Positions 17,960 through 26,367 are shown, counted from the stretch's first letter. The stretch: 64,000 bases of DNA from Larkinella soli (GCF_003703975.1 NZ_QTJY01000003.1:62001-126000), one strand, 5' to 3'. The notes: generated from the letters alone by a model not told the origin. Made by a program: numbers and translations.

Positions 17960-18661
17960 TTAACGGACCGGCCGGAGCAGGTACGTCCTGCGGTCGTTGT
18001 CGATGGTCAGCCGGTAAGTCAGCCGTCGGCGGGAGTTCCCGATCTCCAGGCGGTAATTGCCGCCGGCCAGTTTCGACAGGTTTAGCACCCGGTTGTAGGT
18101 TTCCAGTGTGGTGGCCTCCTTATATACATAATAGCTGAGTTCGGTCGCCAGGCCGATCGTGATCTTTTCCTGAGCAGGATTGTTGAAACCGACCTGAAGC
18201 CGGCCCGTCGGGCTGACCACCGGATAGGCCGTCAGGGTTCCGTTCGGCTCCACCACGACGGGCCTTTCTTCGGTTTCGGGGCGCTCCCGTGATGTAGTGG
18301 GCAGAAAAGTGGCGCGCTCACTGGCAAGAAGTTCATGGGTTTTGAGCTGGTCGGCCAGGAGGCTGCTCTGCATCAGCTGCTTCAGCATTCCGTCGAACAG
18401 TCGGATGTTCCGCTTCGTCAGTTTGACATACCGACCCGCCAGGGTTTCCTGATACAACGGCTCGCCCTGCGCATTGAAAAACTGAATGACCGTGGAGCGG
18501 GTGGCGTAATTCGTCCGGAGTTTCCAGAAGCCGTTCGTCGTCGAATCGATGCGGGTGTAATGCCCTTCGGTCTGGGCACAAACCGGATTCTGACCCAGGA
18601 GGAAACCGGCAACGAGGAGGGCTCCTGCCATTCTGCTGCATTCATTGAGGAAATTTTTCAT
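17960..18661 (-). CDS. Secreted protein of unknown function with C-terminal beta domain
   Basis: The 233-residue protein, started at MKNFLNECSRMAGALL, has a signal peptide ending near VCAQ. The N-terminal part could be helical. The C-terminal 70 residues (QVGFNNPAQEKITIGLATELS onwards to GNYRLEIGNSRRRLTYRLTID) resemble the secretion-linked C-terminal or carbohydrate-binding-like beta sandwich found in many Cytophagales secreted proteins, but I do not see a full sorting signature. Function unknown. The gene is convergent with nothing and reads away from the TonB receptor gene. Confidence 0.75.
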   Translation of the reverse strand: MKNFLNECSRMAGALLVAGFLLGQNPVCAQTEGHYTRIDSTTNGFWKLRTNYATRSTVIQFFNAQGEPLYQETLAGRYVKLTKRNIRLFDGMLKQLMQSSLLADQLKTHELLASERATFLPTTSRERPETEERPVVVEPNGTLTAYPVVSPTGRLQVGFNNPAQEKITIGLATELSYYVYKEATTLETYNRVLNLSKLAGGNYRLEIGNSRRRLTYRLTIDNDRRTYLLRPVR

Positions 18662-19131
18662 GACCATCGTATTTGTTGGGAGAAAAAAAGGGGTAAAAAT
18701 TATTTCAACGTTTGTAGAAGAAATACGAAAACCGGAACGATGAAAATCGTTGTCCAGAAGAATACGGGAATTCAAGCGTGGTTAAGAAGAGAACGGCTGA
18801 CGAAACGCGGCCGGATTTTGCAGGAGAGATTGGTCAAGAAGGCATCCCATCGCCGGAAAACAATCCTTTCAGGCGGCTTTTGCTTATTGGACGGGAAAGG
18901 TATATAAAATGTTGCATCCGTTGCAATAACTTTTTGAAAATCTTTTTCATCCCCGGTTTTTCTTCCGTTTTCGCCCCTTCCCTTCCACAATTCACCGAAG
19001 TTGTCTAACAATTCAACCGGGCGGTCCGACAGCTCGCCGGAAACCGGTTTGGTTCCTGCTCCCGACGGCGAACTTTACACCGCCAATCAATCAGAACTCC
19101 TTGTAAACCAACCACAAAACCGTTCGCCGAG
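18662..19131. promoter_or_regulatory. Divergent intergenic region upstream of the TonB receptor
   Basis: This 470-bp region separates two divergent genes. I see no convincing gene: the short reading frames on both strands lack family signals. It holds a LytTR-type direct repeat at 18987-19016 and a weak promoter candidate for the receptor, TTTG at 19048-19051 and GAACTTTA at 19070-19077, spaced 18 bp. Confidence 0.5.
18987..19016 (+). promoter_or_regulatory. Candidate LytTR-binding direct repeat upstream of the TonB receptor
   Basis: ACAATTCAC (18987-18995) and ACAATTCAA (19008-19016) form a direct repeat with a 21-bp period. It has the same spacing and almost the same half-sites as the repeat upstream of the LytS/LytTR operon at 10256-10285. 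Confidence 0.6.
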
Positions 19132-21504
19132 ATGAAGACGCTTACCACCCTGTTTCTCCTCCTTTTCACCCTGGCCGCCTACAGCCAGACCACCCGCCCC
19201 ACCCAGACCGTCCGCGGTACCATTCTCGATGCGGCCTCCCGCACCCCCGTCGTCGGGGCCGCCGTGCGGGTTGTCGACAGTGAGCCGCTGATCGGCACGG
19301 TGACCGACACCGACGGCCGCTTCCGGCTGACCAACGTCCCGGTCGGGCGCATCAAACTGAAAATTACCTCCGTGGGCTACGAAGACCTGGCCCTGAATGA
19401 GGTGATCGTCAACGCCGGGAAAGAGGTCGTCCTCGACCTCCCGCTGACCGAAAGCGTTTCCAGCCTGAGCGAGGTGAACGTCTCCTACAAACGGGCGGAA
19501 GACCGCACCGTGGCGACCAACGAGATGGCGACCGTCAGCGCCCGGCCCTTCAACGCGGCCGATGCCGCCCGGTTTGCCGGCAGCTTCGGCGACCCCTCGC
19601 GCATGGCGGCCAACTTCGCCGGGGTGAGCGGGGCCAACGACGCCCGCAACGACATCATCGTCCGGGGCAACTCACCGGCTTCCCTCCTCTGGCGGCTCGA
19701 AGGGGTCAACATCCCCAACCCGAACCACTTCGGATCGCTGGGCACCTCGGGCGGGCCGGTATCGCTCCTGAACAACAACCTGCTCGCCAAATCCGACTTT
19801 CTGACGGGAGCCTTCCCGGCCGAATACGCCAACGCGCTCGGTTCGGTCTTCGACGTCCGGCTGCGGAAGGGCAACGACGAGAAGCGGGAATTTCTGGGCC
19901 AGCTGGGCTTCAACGGTCTGGAAGCCGGGGCGGAAGGGCCCTATTCGAAGAAGTCGAAGGCTTCCTACCTCATCAATTACCGGTATTCCTTCCTGGGCCT
20001 GATGAAGAACATCGGTTTTGAAATCGTCGGGGTGCCGCAGTATCAGGACTTTACGTTCAAGACCGATATTCCGGTGGGCAAACGGGGGCACCTGAGCGCC
20101 TGGACCCTGGCCGGGCGGAGCAACGCGACCTTCCTGGGCAAGGACGTGGATACCGAAAAACCGGATGCCTACGGCGACGAAAACACCAACACCCGCGTAA
20201 AGTATTCGACCGGCATCGCGGCCCTCTCCTACGAACACCGCTTCAGTGACCGCACCTACGGCAAGCTGACCTTCTCCGGCTCCCAGTCGACGCAGCTGTT
20301 CGAGGGCGACACCATCCTGTACAAAAACGATAAGGTGATCGACCGGGAAATCCGGGCGGAAAAAGCCGACTTCACGCAGCGGAAGCTGTCCCTGAACGCC
20401 TTCCTGTCGCACAAGATCAGCGCGAAGGACAAGGTGTCGGGCGGGGTCATCACCGACCTGATCCAGTATGACCTTTCCAATCAGGAGTACTACCCGGCCG
20501 CCCGCTCGCTTCGCAACAGCCAGGGCGAAACCATGCTGACGCAGGTCTACGGCCAGTGGAAACACCGCTTCGACGAACGCCTGACGCTGAACGGCGGGCT
20601 GACGTTCCAGTATCTCGAACTGAACGGCTCGACGGCCCTCGAACCCCGGGCGGGCCTGACGTATCAGCTAAGCCCGGGAAGCTCGCTGAACGTGGCCTAC
20701 GGTCTGCACAGCATGATGCAGCCCATTCTGACCTACTTCTACCAGAGCCCGCAACCCGACGGCCGGTATGCCCTGACCAACCGCGACCTCGGGTTTATGC
20801 GCAGCCACCACGCCGTGGTCGGCTATGACCGGATGCTGCGGGAAAACCTGCGGCTCAAGGTCGAAGCCTACCACCAGTGGATCTTCGACGCCCCGGTGGA
20901 GCGGACGCCCAGCTACTTCTCCCTCCTGACCGAAGGCTCCGACTTTGCGCCGGTCGATAAGGGAAATCTGATCAATGCCGGCACCGGTCGGAATTATGGG
21001 CTGGAAGTGACGCTGGAGAAATATTTCGCCGACAACTACTATTTTCTGGTCACGACCTCCCTGTTCGAGTCGAAGTACAAGGGCAGCGACGGCATCGAGC
21101 GGAACACGCCGTTCAACAACCGGTTTGTCGCCAACGTGCTGGCGGGCCGGGAGTTCCGGGTCGGGAAGCGGGGCAACGTATTCAGTATCAACTGGAAGCT
21201 GACCACCGCCGGGGGCCGGTACGTCACCCCGATCAACTTCAACCGCTCGGCGGAAGTGGGCCGCGAAATCCGGGATTACAACCGGGCCTTCACCGACCAG
21301 CAGACCGCCTATTTCCGGACCGACATCAAGATCGGATACAAGATCAACCGCGCCCGGCTGACCCACGAACTGGCCCTGGACCTCCAGAATCTGACCAATA
21401 ATCAGAACATTTTCCAGCAGGCCTACAATCCGCGCACCAACCGCATCGGCACGGCTTACCAGCAGGGCTTCCTGCCGATCCCGTTCTACCGGCTTACGTT
21501 CTGA
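19132..21504 (+). CDS. TonB-dependent receptor with carboxypeptidase-regulatory-like domain
   Basis: The 790-residue protein starts with a signal peptide (LFTLAAYSQ). An N-terminal carboxypeptidase-regulatory-like beta domain (about 25-110, VRGTILDAASRTPVVGAAVRV) is followed by a plug domain (about 115-240, NDIIVRGNSPASLLWRLEGV). The rest is a 22-strand-type outer membrane barrel ending in the aromatic FYRLTF. It should import a large nutrient or siderophore with TonB energy; no SusD-like partner is adjacent, so a polysaccharide role is less likely. The LytTR-type repeat 116 bp upstream suggests control by the kinase/regulator pair at 10.3-12.2 kb. Confidence 0.93.
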   Translation: MKTLTTLFLLLFTLAAYSQTTRPTQTVRGTILDAASRTPVVGAAVRVVDSEPLIGTVTDTDGRFRLTNVPVGRIKLKITSVGYEDLALNEVIVNAGKEVVLDLPLTESVSSLSEVNVSYKRAEDRTVATNEMATVSARPFNAADAARFAGSFGDPSRMAANFAGVSGANDARNDIIVRGNSPASLLWRLEGVNIPNPNHFGSLGTSGGPVSLLNNNLLAKSDFLTGAFPAEYANALGSVFDVRLRKGNDEKREFLGQLGFNGLEAGAEGPYSKKSKASYLINYRYSFLGLMKNIGFEIVGVPQYQDFTFKTDIPVGKRGHLSAWTLAGRSNATFLGKDVDTEKPDAYGDENTNTRVKYSTGIAALSYEHRFSDRTYGKLTFSGSQSTQLFEGDTILYKNDKVIDREIRAEKADFTQRKLSLNAFLSHKISAKDKVSGGVITDLIQYDLSNQEYYPAARSLRNSQGETMLTQVYGQWKHRFDERLTLNGGLTFQYLELNGSTALEPRAGLTYQLSPGSSLNVAYGLHSMMQPILTYFYQSPQPDGRYALTNRDLGFMRSHHAVVGYDRMLRENLRLKVEAYHQWIFDAPVERTPSYFSLLTEGSDFAPVDKGNLINAGTGRNYGLEVTLEKYFADNYYFLVTTSLFESKYKGSDGIERNTPFNNRFVANVLAGREFRVGKRGNVFSINWKLTTAGGRYVTPINFNRSAEVGREIRDYNRAFTDQQTAYFRTDIKIGYKINRARLTHELALDLQNLTNNQNIFQQAYNPRTNRIGTAYQQGFLPIPFYRLTF

Positions 21505-21604
21505 CCACCCCCCAGCCCCCTCCTTGCCAAGGAGGGGGAGAGCGCTGCCAGATTTAAACCCTGCGGAGCCACCCCCTCCTTACCAGGAGGGGGCTGGGGG
21601 GTGG
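21505..21604. repeat. GC-rich inverted repeat filling a convergent gene gap
   Basis: The outer arms CCACCCCCCAGCCCCCTCC and GGAGGGGGCTGGGGGGTGG are perfect inverses, about 60 bp apart. Each arm also contains a small hairpin (CCCCCTCCTTGCCAAGGAGGGGG; the mirror copy has TTACCAGG in the loop). It starts immediately after the stop codon of the TonB receptor gene and ends 1 bp before the stop codon of the hydrolase gene. It can act as a bidirectional terminator, and it looks like a dispersed REP-type element. Confidence 0.85.
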
Positions 21605-21605
21605 T

Positions 21606-22433
21606 TTAAAAGGTAGGCGGCTCCGGATGGAGGTCGGAATCCAGAAAATCGGTAATCATCGGAACCAGCCAATCCGGCCGCTGCATCATCCCGATATGGG
21701 TCGTTCCGGGAAGAATCGCCAGCCGGGATGGGGGCAGGCCGTGAACGTCGCCAAATTTTCCGCCCCCCAGGGCACGAAAAAGCTCCAGAGCGTGCTCATA
21801 GCGGACCCCGTCGGCGTCGCCGATGGCCAGGAAGACCGGGGCCGTTATCTTTTTAACCTCCTCCGACCAGTCATAGGGCTTCAGGTCGATGCTAATCACC
21901 TTTCGCACAAATTCCGGGAAATGGGCCGGATCGTTGCCGAGACGCTCGTATTGTTCGCGGATCGGAGTGCCCTCGAACATCTCGGGGGTGAACGTAGCAA
22001 AACCGGCTTCCACTTCGGGCCACCATCCATCGTGCCGAAAGGGTGCAGACATCACGACGAGCCGGCGTACCTGCTCCGGGTGACGCACCGCCACCTGAAA
22101 AGCCACGCCACCGCCCATGCTGTATCCCAGAATATCGGCCTGATCGACGCCGAGATGCCCTAGCAGCCCGGAAACGTCGTCCGCCATTCCTTCATAACTG
22201 ATTTCGCGCAAAATATCCCGGGTGCGGCCGTGCCCCTGCATCTCCACGGCGATTACCTGCCGGCTTTCGGCCAGAAGCGGTATGAACCGCGACCAGTTCA
22301 ACGGGATACTCATGTAGGAGCCGTGGAGCAGCACCAGGGGTTTCCCTTCGCCGTACACCTCGAAGTATAGCTTCAGCCCGTTCACGTCCGCATAGCCGCT
22401 GTCGGCGGGCTGTATAGTCTGGTCGTTACCCAT
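21606..22433 (-). CDS. Alpha/beta hydrolase
   Basis: The 275-residue enzyme has the alpha/beta hydrolase fold: oxyanion segment VLLHGSYM, nucleophile elbow GYSMGGGVA (Ser in GxSxG near residue 106), acid in AIGDADGVR and histidine in LPGTTHIG. There is no signal peptide. Its closest general type is the epoxide hydrolase/haloperoxidase group, but the substrate cannot be read. It lies 50 bp downstream of a reductase-family gene on the same strand and may belong to that ArsR-controlled cluster. Confidence 0.9.
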   Translation of the reverse strand: MGNDQTIQPADSGYADVNGLKLYFEVYGEGKPLVLLHGSYMSIPLNWSRFIPLLAESRQVIAVEMQGHGRTRDILREISYEGMADDVSGLLGHLGVDQADILGYSMGGGVAFQVAVRHPEQVRRLVVMSAPFRHDGWWPEVEAGFATFTPEMFEGTPIREQYERLGNDPAHFPEFVRKVISIDLKPYDWSEEVKKITAPVFLAIGDADGVRYEHALELFRALGGGKFGDVHGLPPSRLAILPGTTHIGMMQRPDWLVPMITDFLDSDLHPEPPTF

Positions 22434-22483
22434 GTCAATTGCCTGGTTAAAAGTGATGACTCCGAAGGTGAAAAATGCCTTAT

Positions 22484-23059
22484 TTATTTGACGACACGAT
22501 ACCAGAGGTGGGTGACGTGGGCGGTTTCGACCACCCGCAATTTCTCCAGCCCGATCGTACCTGAACCGGAATCCTCAAACAGCCGGATGCCTGATCCCAG
22601 CAACACCGGTACCAGATGGAGCTGAATTTCGTCCAGCAGCCCCAGTTGCAGGCATTGCCGGGCAATGTCGGCACCGGCTACCCCGACGGCCTTATCCCCG
22701 GCCGCCGACCGGGCCAGGGCGATGGCCCTTGCCACCCCGTCGGTAACAAACGTGAACGGCGAGTCGGGACCAGCCCACCGGTCGGGGACATGGTGGGAAA
22801 CGATAAAACTCGGAAGGCCCATCGGGTCCTGACCACCCCAGGCTTGAGCATCCTCGAAGGTGTTCCGGCCGGTCACGTTCGCGCCCAACTGGCGAAACGA
22901 CTCCCGAATTACCTCCGCGCTGATGGGGTCGGTTTTAAAGGTGAGGTCGTGGTTTGGCATCTGCACCTCGGTATCGCCCTGGCTGTACCAGGCATGTACC
23001 TCGTCGGTGCGGCCGTCGGGGCGGGCGATGAAGCCGTCCAGCGACATGGAGAGTTCCAC
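22484..23059 (-). CDS. Dihydrofolate reductase-family protein (RibD C-terminal type)
   Basis: The 191-residue protein starts MELSMSLDGFIARPDGRTDE, the signature of the RibD-C/YyaP-like family of NADPH reductases. It contains GANVTGRNTFEDAQAW and AGDKAVGVAGADIARQCLQLGLLDEI, the NADPH-binding and core helix motifs. The real substrate of stand-alone members is mostly unknown; they rarely make tetrahydrofolate. It lies 2 bp downstream of the SRPBCC gene, in an operon with an ArsR regulator. Confidence 0.9.
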   Translation of the reverse strand: MELSMSLDGFIARPDGRTDEVHAWYSQGDTEVQMPNHDLTFKTDPISAEVIRESFRQLGANVTGRNTFEDAQAWGGQDPMGLPSFIVSHHVPDRWAGPDSPFTFVTDGVARAIALARSAAGDKAVGVAGADIARQCLQLGLLDEIQLHLVPVLLGSGIRLFEDSGSGTIGLEKLRVVETAHVTHLWYRVVK

Positions 23060-23061
23060 AA

Positions 23062-23592
23062 TTACCTTTCCCGGCTGCCTTCCATCCGGTCCTGCCCCCC
23101 CCCGGCCAATTGTTGGTCGAGGGCCGCCAGCGTCTGCGTAAATCCCTCCTGAAAGCCCATCTTAAGGATGGTTTCCAGCTGGGCTACATCCTCGAAGCTA
23201 ATTCGGATTTCCACCTCCGTAACCGGCCCCCTCTCTTTGAACGTCAGGGTCCAGCCCGACTGGGGCATCTCCGGGCTCACCCGCCCTTCGGCATCGGTGA
23301 ACGAACTATGAGCGGCAAAATGCTCCTGGGGCCGGATGGACGTGTATTGAAGGAGATTCCAGTTCTCCTCCCCTTCCGGTCCGTTCATCGCGTAAAACCA
23401 CTGCCCCCCTTCGCGGAAGTCCATCGTTTTGGTCCGGGTTTTCCAGGGTTGGGGGGCCCACCACTGGTCCAGCAATTCCGGCCGGGTGAAGGCGGCCCAC
23501 ACGAACGGGCGTTCGGCGGAAAACTCGCGGAGTACGACAATGGTTTTGCCGGGTCTGTCGACCGAGAAGTCAAAGGAGAGTGGACGTATCAC
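23062..23592 (-). CDS. SRPBCC (AHSA1-like) domain protein
   Basis: The 176-residue protein is a hydrophobic-cavity START/Bet v1-like fold of the AHSA1 type. VLREFSAERPFVWAAFTRPELLDQWWAP is the N-terminal strand-helix, DFREGGQWFYAMNGPEG the middle, and GWTLTFKERGPVTEVEIRISF and KMGFQEGFTQTLAALDQQL the C-terminal strands and long helix. Such proteins bind small lipophilic ligands; function unknown. It overlaps the ArsR gene by 23 bp. Near the 3' end is an uninterrupted run of nine G on the coding strand. Confidence 0.9.
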   Translation of the reverse strand: MIRPLSFDFSVDRPGKTIVVLREFSAERPFVWAAFTRPELLDQWWAPQPWKTRTKTMDFREGGQWFYAMNGPEGEENWNLLQYTSIRPQEHFAAHSSFTDAEGRVSPEMPQSGWTLTFKERGPVTEVEIRISFEDVAQLETILKMGFQEGFTQTLAALDQQLAGGGQDRMEGSRER

Positions 23593-23908
23593 GTTGATTG
23601 GCTTGAAGGGTGATTAATACCTGATCCAGTTGATTGAAGCGGCTTTCCCAGCTTTTCCGGCATTGTTCCAGCCACTGCCCGATCTCGTCGAGTTTGCCGG
23701 CCTCCAGGACATAATAGATTTCGCGGCCCCGTGGCTCGGGTTGCAGCAGTCGGCATTCGGTCAGGATGCGCAGGTGTTTGGATACCGCCTGCCGGGAAAT
23801 GGAAAAGTGCTGCGCAAGCTGGTTCGGAGTCATCGCCTGCACGGCCATCAGCAAAACGATGGCTCGTCGGGTCGGGTCGGCAATCGCCTGAAAAACATCT
23901 CTTCGCAT
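23570..23908 (-). CDS. ArsR-family winged-helix regulator
   Basis: The 112-residue protein has the ArsR fold with FQAIADPTRRAIVLLM as first helix, LAQHFSISRQAVSKHLRILTECRLL as recognition helix and RGREIYYVLEAGKLDEIGQWL as wing and C-terminal helix. It lacks the cysteine metal motif, so it belongs to the SRPBCC-linked group rather than the metal sensors. It is the first gene of the operon with the SRPBCC and reductase genes. It is probably an autorepressor acting at the paired palindromes just upstream. Confidence 0.93.
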   Translation of the reverse strand: MRRDVFQAIADPTRRAIVLLMAVQAMTPNQLAQHFSISRQAVSKHLRILTECRLLQPEPRGREIYYVLEAGKLDEIGQWLEQCRKSWESRFNQLDQVLITLQANQRDTSTLL

Positions 23909-24127
23909 ACGGAAAGGGGGCGGCCGCAGGCCACGGTAATTTCAGTTGAATACCTCCTTCGCCACCGAACGGTTACAAATATATCCGCAACCATTCGGTT
24001 GCACAAGAGAGAAAATTTTTATTGAGGCAGCGGTCCGACGGGAACGGCCGGCGGCCACTACGCGCAGACAGTATCCCCGGCCTCTCTCTGGTCAGGAGCA
24101 GGCCGGGGGGTTCCGTACGGGAGGGCG
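23909..24127. promoter_or_regulatory. Intergenic region between two minus-strand genes with paired ArsR-type palindromes
   Basis: GCAACC-ATTC-GGTTGC (23988-24003) is a perfect 6-bp-arm palindrome. A related one reads GGTGGCGAAGG on one side and ACCGAACGGTT at 23964-23974, in the opposite orientation. Both have the AACC-N4-GGTT form that I associate with operators of SRPBCC-linked ArsR regulators. A GC-rich hairpin (CCCCGGCCT / AGGCCGGGG) lies at 24074-24108. No gene is seen here. Confidence 0.5.
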
Positions 24128-24736
24128 TTATGCTTTCAACGAAGCCTCCGCTCCCCGGTCAGGAAGGGGCTGGGGGGTGGTTTTTGACAACGACAGCAGA
24201 TATTTCAGCAAGGGCGCCAGGTGCAGCGCCTGAAACATTTCACCCTGCTCGACGATTTCGAGGGCGCGTTCCGGGGAGACGATGTGAACGGTGATTTCTT
24301 CGGTGCTTTCCAAATCCTGGGCCTGCTGGGGCCGGACGCCGGTCGCCAGATACGAAAAGGTACGGTTGGTGTGGGTACCGGGGTTGGCCGAAAGGGTCAT
24401 CAGTTCGCTCCATTCGCCCCCGCCGAAGCCGGTTTCTTCCAGCAGTTCCCGTTTGGCGGCTTCGAGCGGCTCTTCGCCCGGATCGATGACGCCCGCGCAG
24501 AGCTCGTAGTGGACCCCTCCGACCGCGTGGCGGTACTGCCGGATCAGCACCAGCTGCCCGTCATCCGTGACGGCCACGACGTTGAGCCAGTCGGGATATT
24601 CGAAGATATGGTATTCGTCGATGGCACCGCCCCCCGGCAGCCGGACTTTTTCCATCCGGACGGTGAACCAGGGTTTACGGTGGAGATACTCCGAATTCAG
24701 CACCTGCCAGGGCTGCGGATCATTCGTGTGGGACAT
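24128..24736 (-). CDS. Nudix hydrolase, ADP-ribose pyrophosphatase-like
   Basis: The 202-residue enzyme has the Nudix box from GVIDPGEEPLEAAKRELLEE to TGFGG, with the metal-binding REL-EE glutamates. The preceding IRQYRHAVGGVHYELCAG is typical of ADP-ribose/GDP-mannose pyrophosphatases (NudF type). It should cleave nucleoside diphosphate derivatives. The last 18 residues (KTTPQPLPDRGAEASLKA) are encoded by a diverged copy of the GC-rich dispersed repeat and are not part of the fold. No operon partner is evident. Confidence 0.9.
   Translation of the reverse strand: MSHTNDPQPWQVLNSEYLHRKPWFTVRMEKVRLPGGGAIDEYHIFEYPDWLNVVAVTDDGQLVLIRQYRHAVGGVHYELCAGVIDPGEEPLEAAKRELLEETGFGGGEWSELMTLSANPGTHTNRTFSYLATGVRPQQAQDLESTEEITVHIVSPERALEIVEQGEMFQALHLAPLLKYLLSLSKTTPQPLPDRGAEASLKA
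24145..24180. repeat. Diverged half of the GC-rich repeat inside the Nudix gene
   Basis: The end of this segment, GGGGCTGGGGGGTGG, is identical to 15 bp of the outer arm at 21590-21604. The loop CCCCGGTCAGGAAGGGG resembles the small hairpin there. It is contained within the 3' end of the Nudix coding sequence. Confidence 0.7.
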
Positions 24737-24866
24737 GATTTCAGGTTGTTATTCTCGCCTTCAAAGCTACGCATTCCGGTCCCGTAAATAGATACCGTCA
24801 ACAAATCAATTGTTAATTGGTTGAGGTTGCGTAACTTACTGTATCGTTCAATAAAACCCTGCGCTT

Positions 24867-25688
24867 ATGAAGTCTTTCTACGAGGAAGTAGTTTTCATTA
24901 CGGGTGCGGCTTCGGGAATCGGCCGCGAACTGGCCGAACAGCTCGTCGGTTACGGTGCAACGGTGATCGCCACCGATGTGGACGCCAAAGGCGTCGAGCG
25001 GCTGGCGGATGAACTGAGCGGGTCGGGAGGTCGGATCGACTGGTACCGGCTCGACGTTACGGATTATCATGCGGTGCGGCTGCTCGTTCAGCGGGTGGCC
25101 GACCAGTACGGTCGCATCGACTACGCCTTCTGCAATGCCGGCATCGGTATCTCGGGGGCGGTTCAGGAGCTGACGTCGGACGAATGGGAGCGGCTGCTGG
25201 CCGTCAACCTGAACGGCGTTATTTTTACGGCGACGGAAGTATACAGGCACATGGCCCGGCAGGGTTATGGGCACATCGTCAACACGGCTTCGATGGCCGG
25301 AACCACGCTCGGCGGCAGCCGGGTCCCCTACCAGACCACCCGACAGGCCGTGGTGGCCTTCTCCCGCGCGCTGCGGGCGGAAGGCCAGCAACTGGGCATC
25401 CGGGTGACGGCCTTCTGCCCTGAATACGAACCGGTTCTCCTGCTCGAAAACGGCCTGGCCGGCAGCCGCGGGGCTGCGCCGGATCTGAACCTGGCCTCGG
25501 CCGTGGAGCAGTTGCTCAACGGGGTTGAATTCAACCGCGAGTTGGTGGAGGTGTCCTTCTCCGACCGGCTGTTTGCCTGGATGAACCGGTTTACCCAGCC
25601 GATCATGCGGTCGGTGGCGGTCGGTGACCCGGCAAAGGTCCGCAAGGTTTCGACCCAACCCGAAACGGAAATCATGCATCACTGGTAG
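24867..25688 (+). CDS. Short-chain dehydrogenase/reductase
   Basis: The 273-residue SDR has the classical features: cofactor motif TGAASGIGRELAE near residue 13, NAGIGISGA, NTASMAG for the catalytic serine, and YQTTRQAVV, where YxxxK would be expected; the position of the lysine is arginine or threonine-shifted. A Tyr is present but the YxxxK lysine appears replaced, so catalysis may be altered. The substrate is unknown. The gene is followed by a strong terminator and diverges from the Nudix gene. Confidence 0.85.
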   Translation: MKSFYEEVVFITGAASGIGRELAEQLVGYGATVIATDVDAKGVERLADELSGSGGRIDWYRLDVTDYHAVRLLVQRVADQYGRIDYAFCNAGIGISGAVQELTSDEWERLLAVNLNGVIFTATEVYRHMARQGYGHIVNTASMAGTTLGGSRVPYQTTRQAVVAFSRALRAEGQQLGIRVTAFCPEYEPVLLLENGLAGSRGAAPDLNLASAVEQLLNGVEFNRELVEVSFSDRLFAWMNRFTQPIMRSVAVGDPAKVRKVSTQPETEIMHHW

Positions 25689-25699
25689 CCCTGCCCGTT

Positions 25700-25734
25700 G
25701 ACCCCGGAGCGCCCCGGTGCTTCGGGGTCGTTTT
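25700..25734 (+). terminator. Rho-independent terminator
   Basis: A GC-rich stem (GACCCCG / CGGGGTC, with further inner pairing) is followed by TTTT, between the SDR gene and the Crp-like gene. Confidence 0.7.
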
Positions 25735-25741
25735 CCCACCG

Positions 25742-26305
25742 ATGAACGATCTCTCCGCTTTTCTTGAGGAAAACGGCTTTTCCGCCGAAGACCGGGAAAC
25801 CATCCTGGGCGCCTTTCTCCCGCTGTCGTTCCGCAAGGGCGACTATTTTCTTCAGGAGGGCCAGACGACCCGGAAGATCGGCTATGTCCGCAAGGGGGTT
25901 TTTCAGTATTTCTACAACCACGACGGTGACGAAATCACGACGTATATCGCGTCGCCCGGCGGCTTTGTCGTTTCTCTCGGCAGCTTCCTGCAGCAGATGC
26001 CGGCCCGGGAGAACATCCGCGCCCTGACCGAAGCCGACCTGCTCGTCATCTCCAAAGAGCGTTTCGATCAGCTTCGGGCGGAGAACGACCGGTTTCAGGC
26101 TTTTTACGTCGGGTTGCTGGAAAGCCAGATGGTCTGCATCGACGACAGCCGCTTCAACCTCATCACCCTCACCGCCGAAGAAAGGTACCAGAAACTGCTG
26201 ACCGAAGAACCCCAGCTGCTGCAACTGGTTCCGCAGCATTACCTGGCCTCCATCCTGGGCGTGACGCCCCGGCACCTCAGCCGCATCCGCAAACAGGTTC
26301 GGTAA
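25742..26305 (+). CDS. Crp/Fnr-family cyclic-nucleotide-binding-like regulator
   Basis: The 187-residue protein has a double-stranded beta-helix domain (RKGDYFLQEGQTTRKIGYVRKG, then FVVSLGSFLQQMPARENIRALTEAD) and a short C-terminal helical domain ending LASILGVTPRHLSRIRKQVR, a helix-turn-helix. This is the Bacteroidota Crp subgroup of about 190 residues. It lacks a complete cAMP-binding set, so the ligand is uncertain. The start codon is 8 bp after the upstream terminator, so the promoter may overlap it. Confidence 0.9.
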   Translation: MNDLSAFLEENGFSAEDRETILGAFLPLSFRKGDYFLQEGQTTRKIGYVRKGVFQYFYNHDGDEITTYIASPGGFVVSLGSFLQQMPARENIRALTEADLLVISKERFDQLRAENDRFQAFYVGLLESQMVCIDDSRFNLITLTAEERYQKLLTEEPQLLQLVPQHYLASILGVTPRHLSRIRKQVR

Positions 26306-26367
26306 ACGTTTCTTTCAGCCTTCCCGATTTATAGACATTTGTCCGGAAGATTCGCCGGCCGCCGGCC

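Noticed and set aside
18772-19011. Possible short minus-strand gene between the secreted protein and TonB receptor genes
   Set aside because: It has no family signal and overlaps the LytTR-type repeat region; it is likely non-coding.
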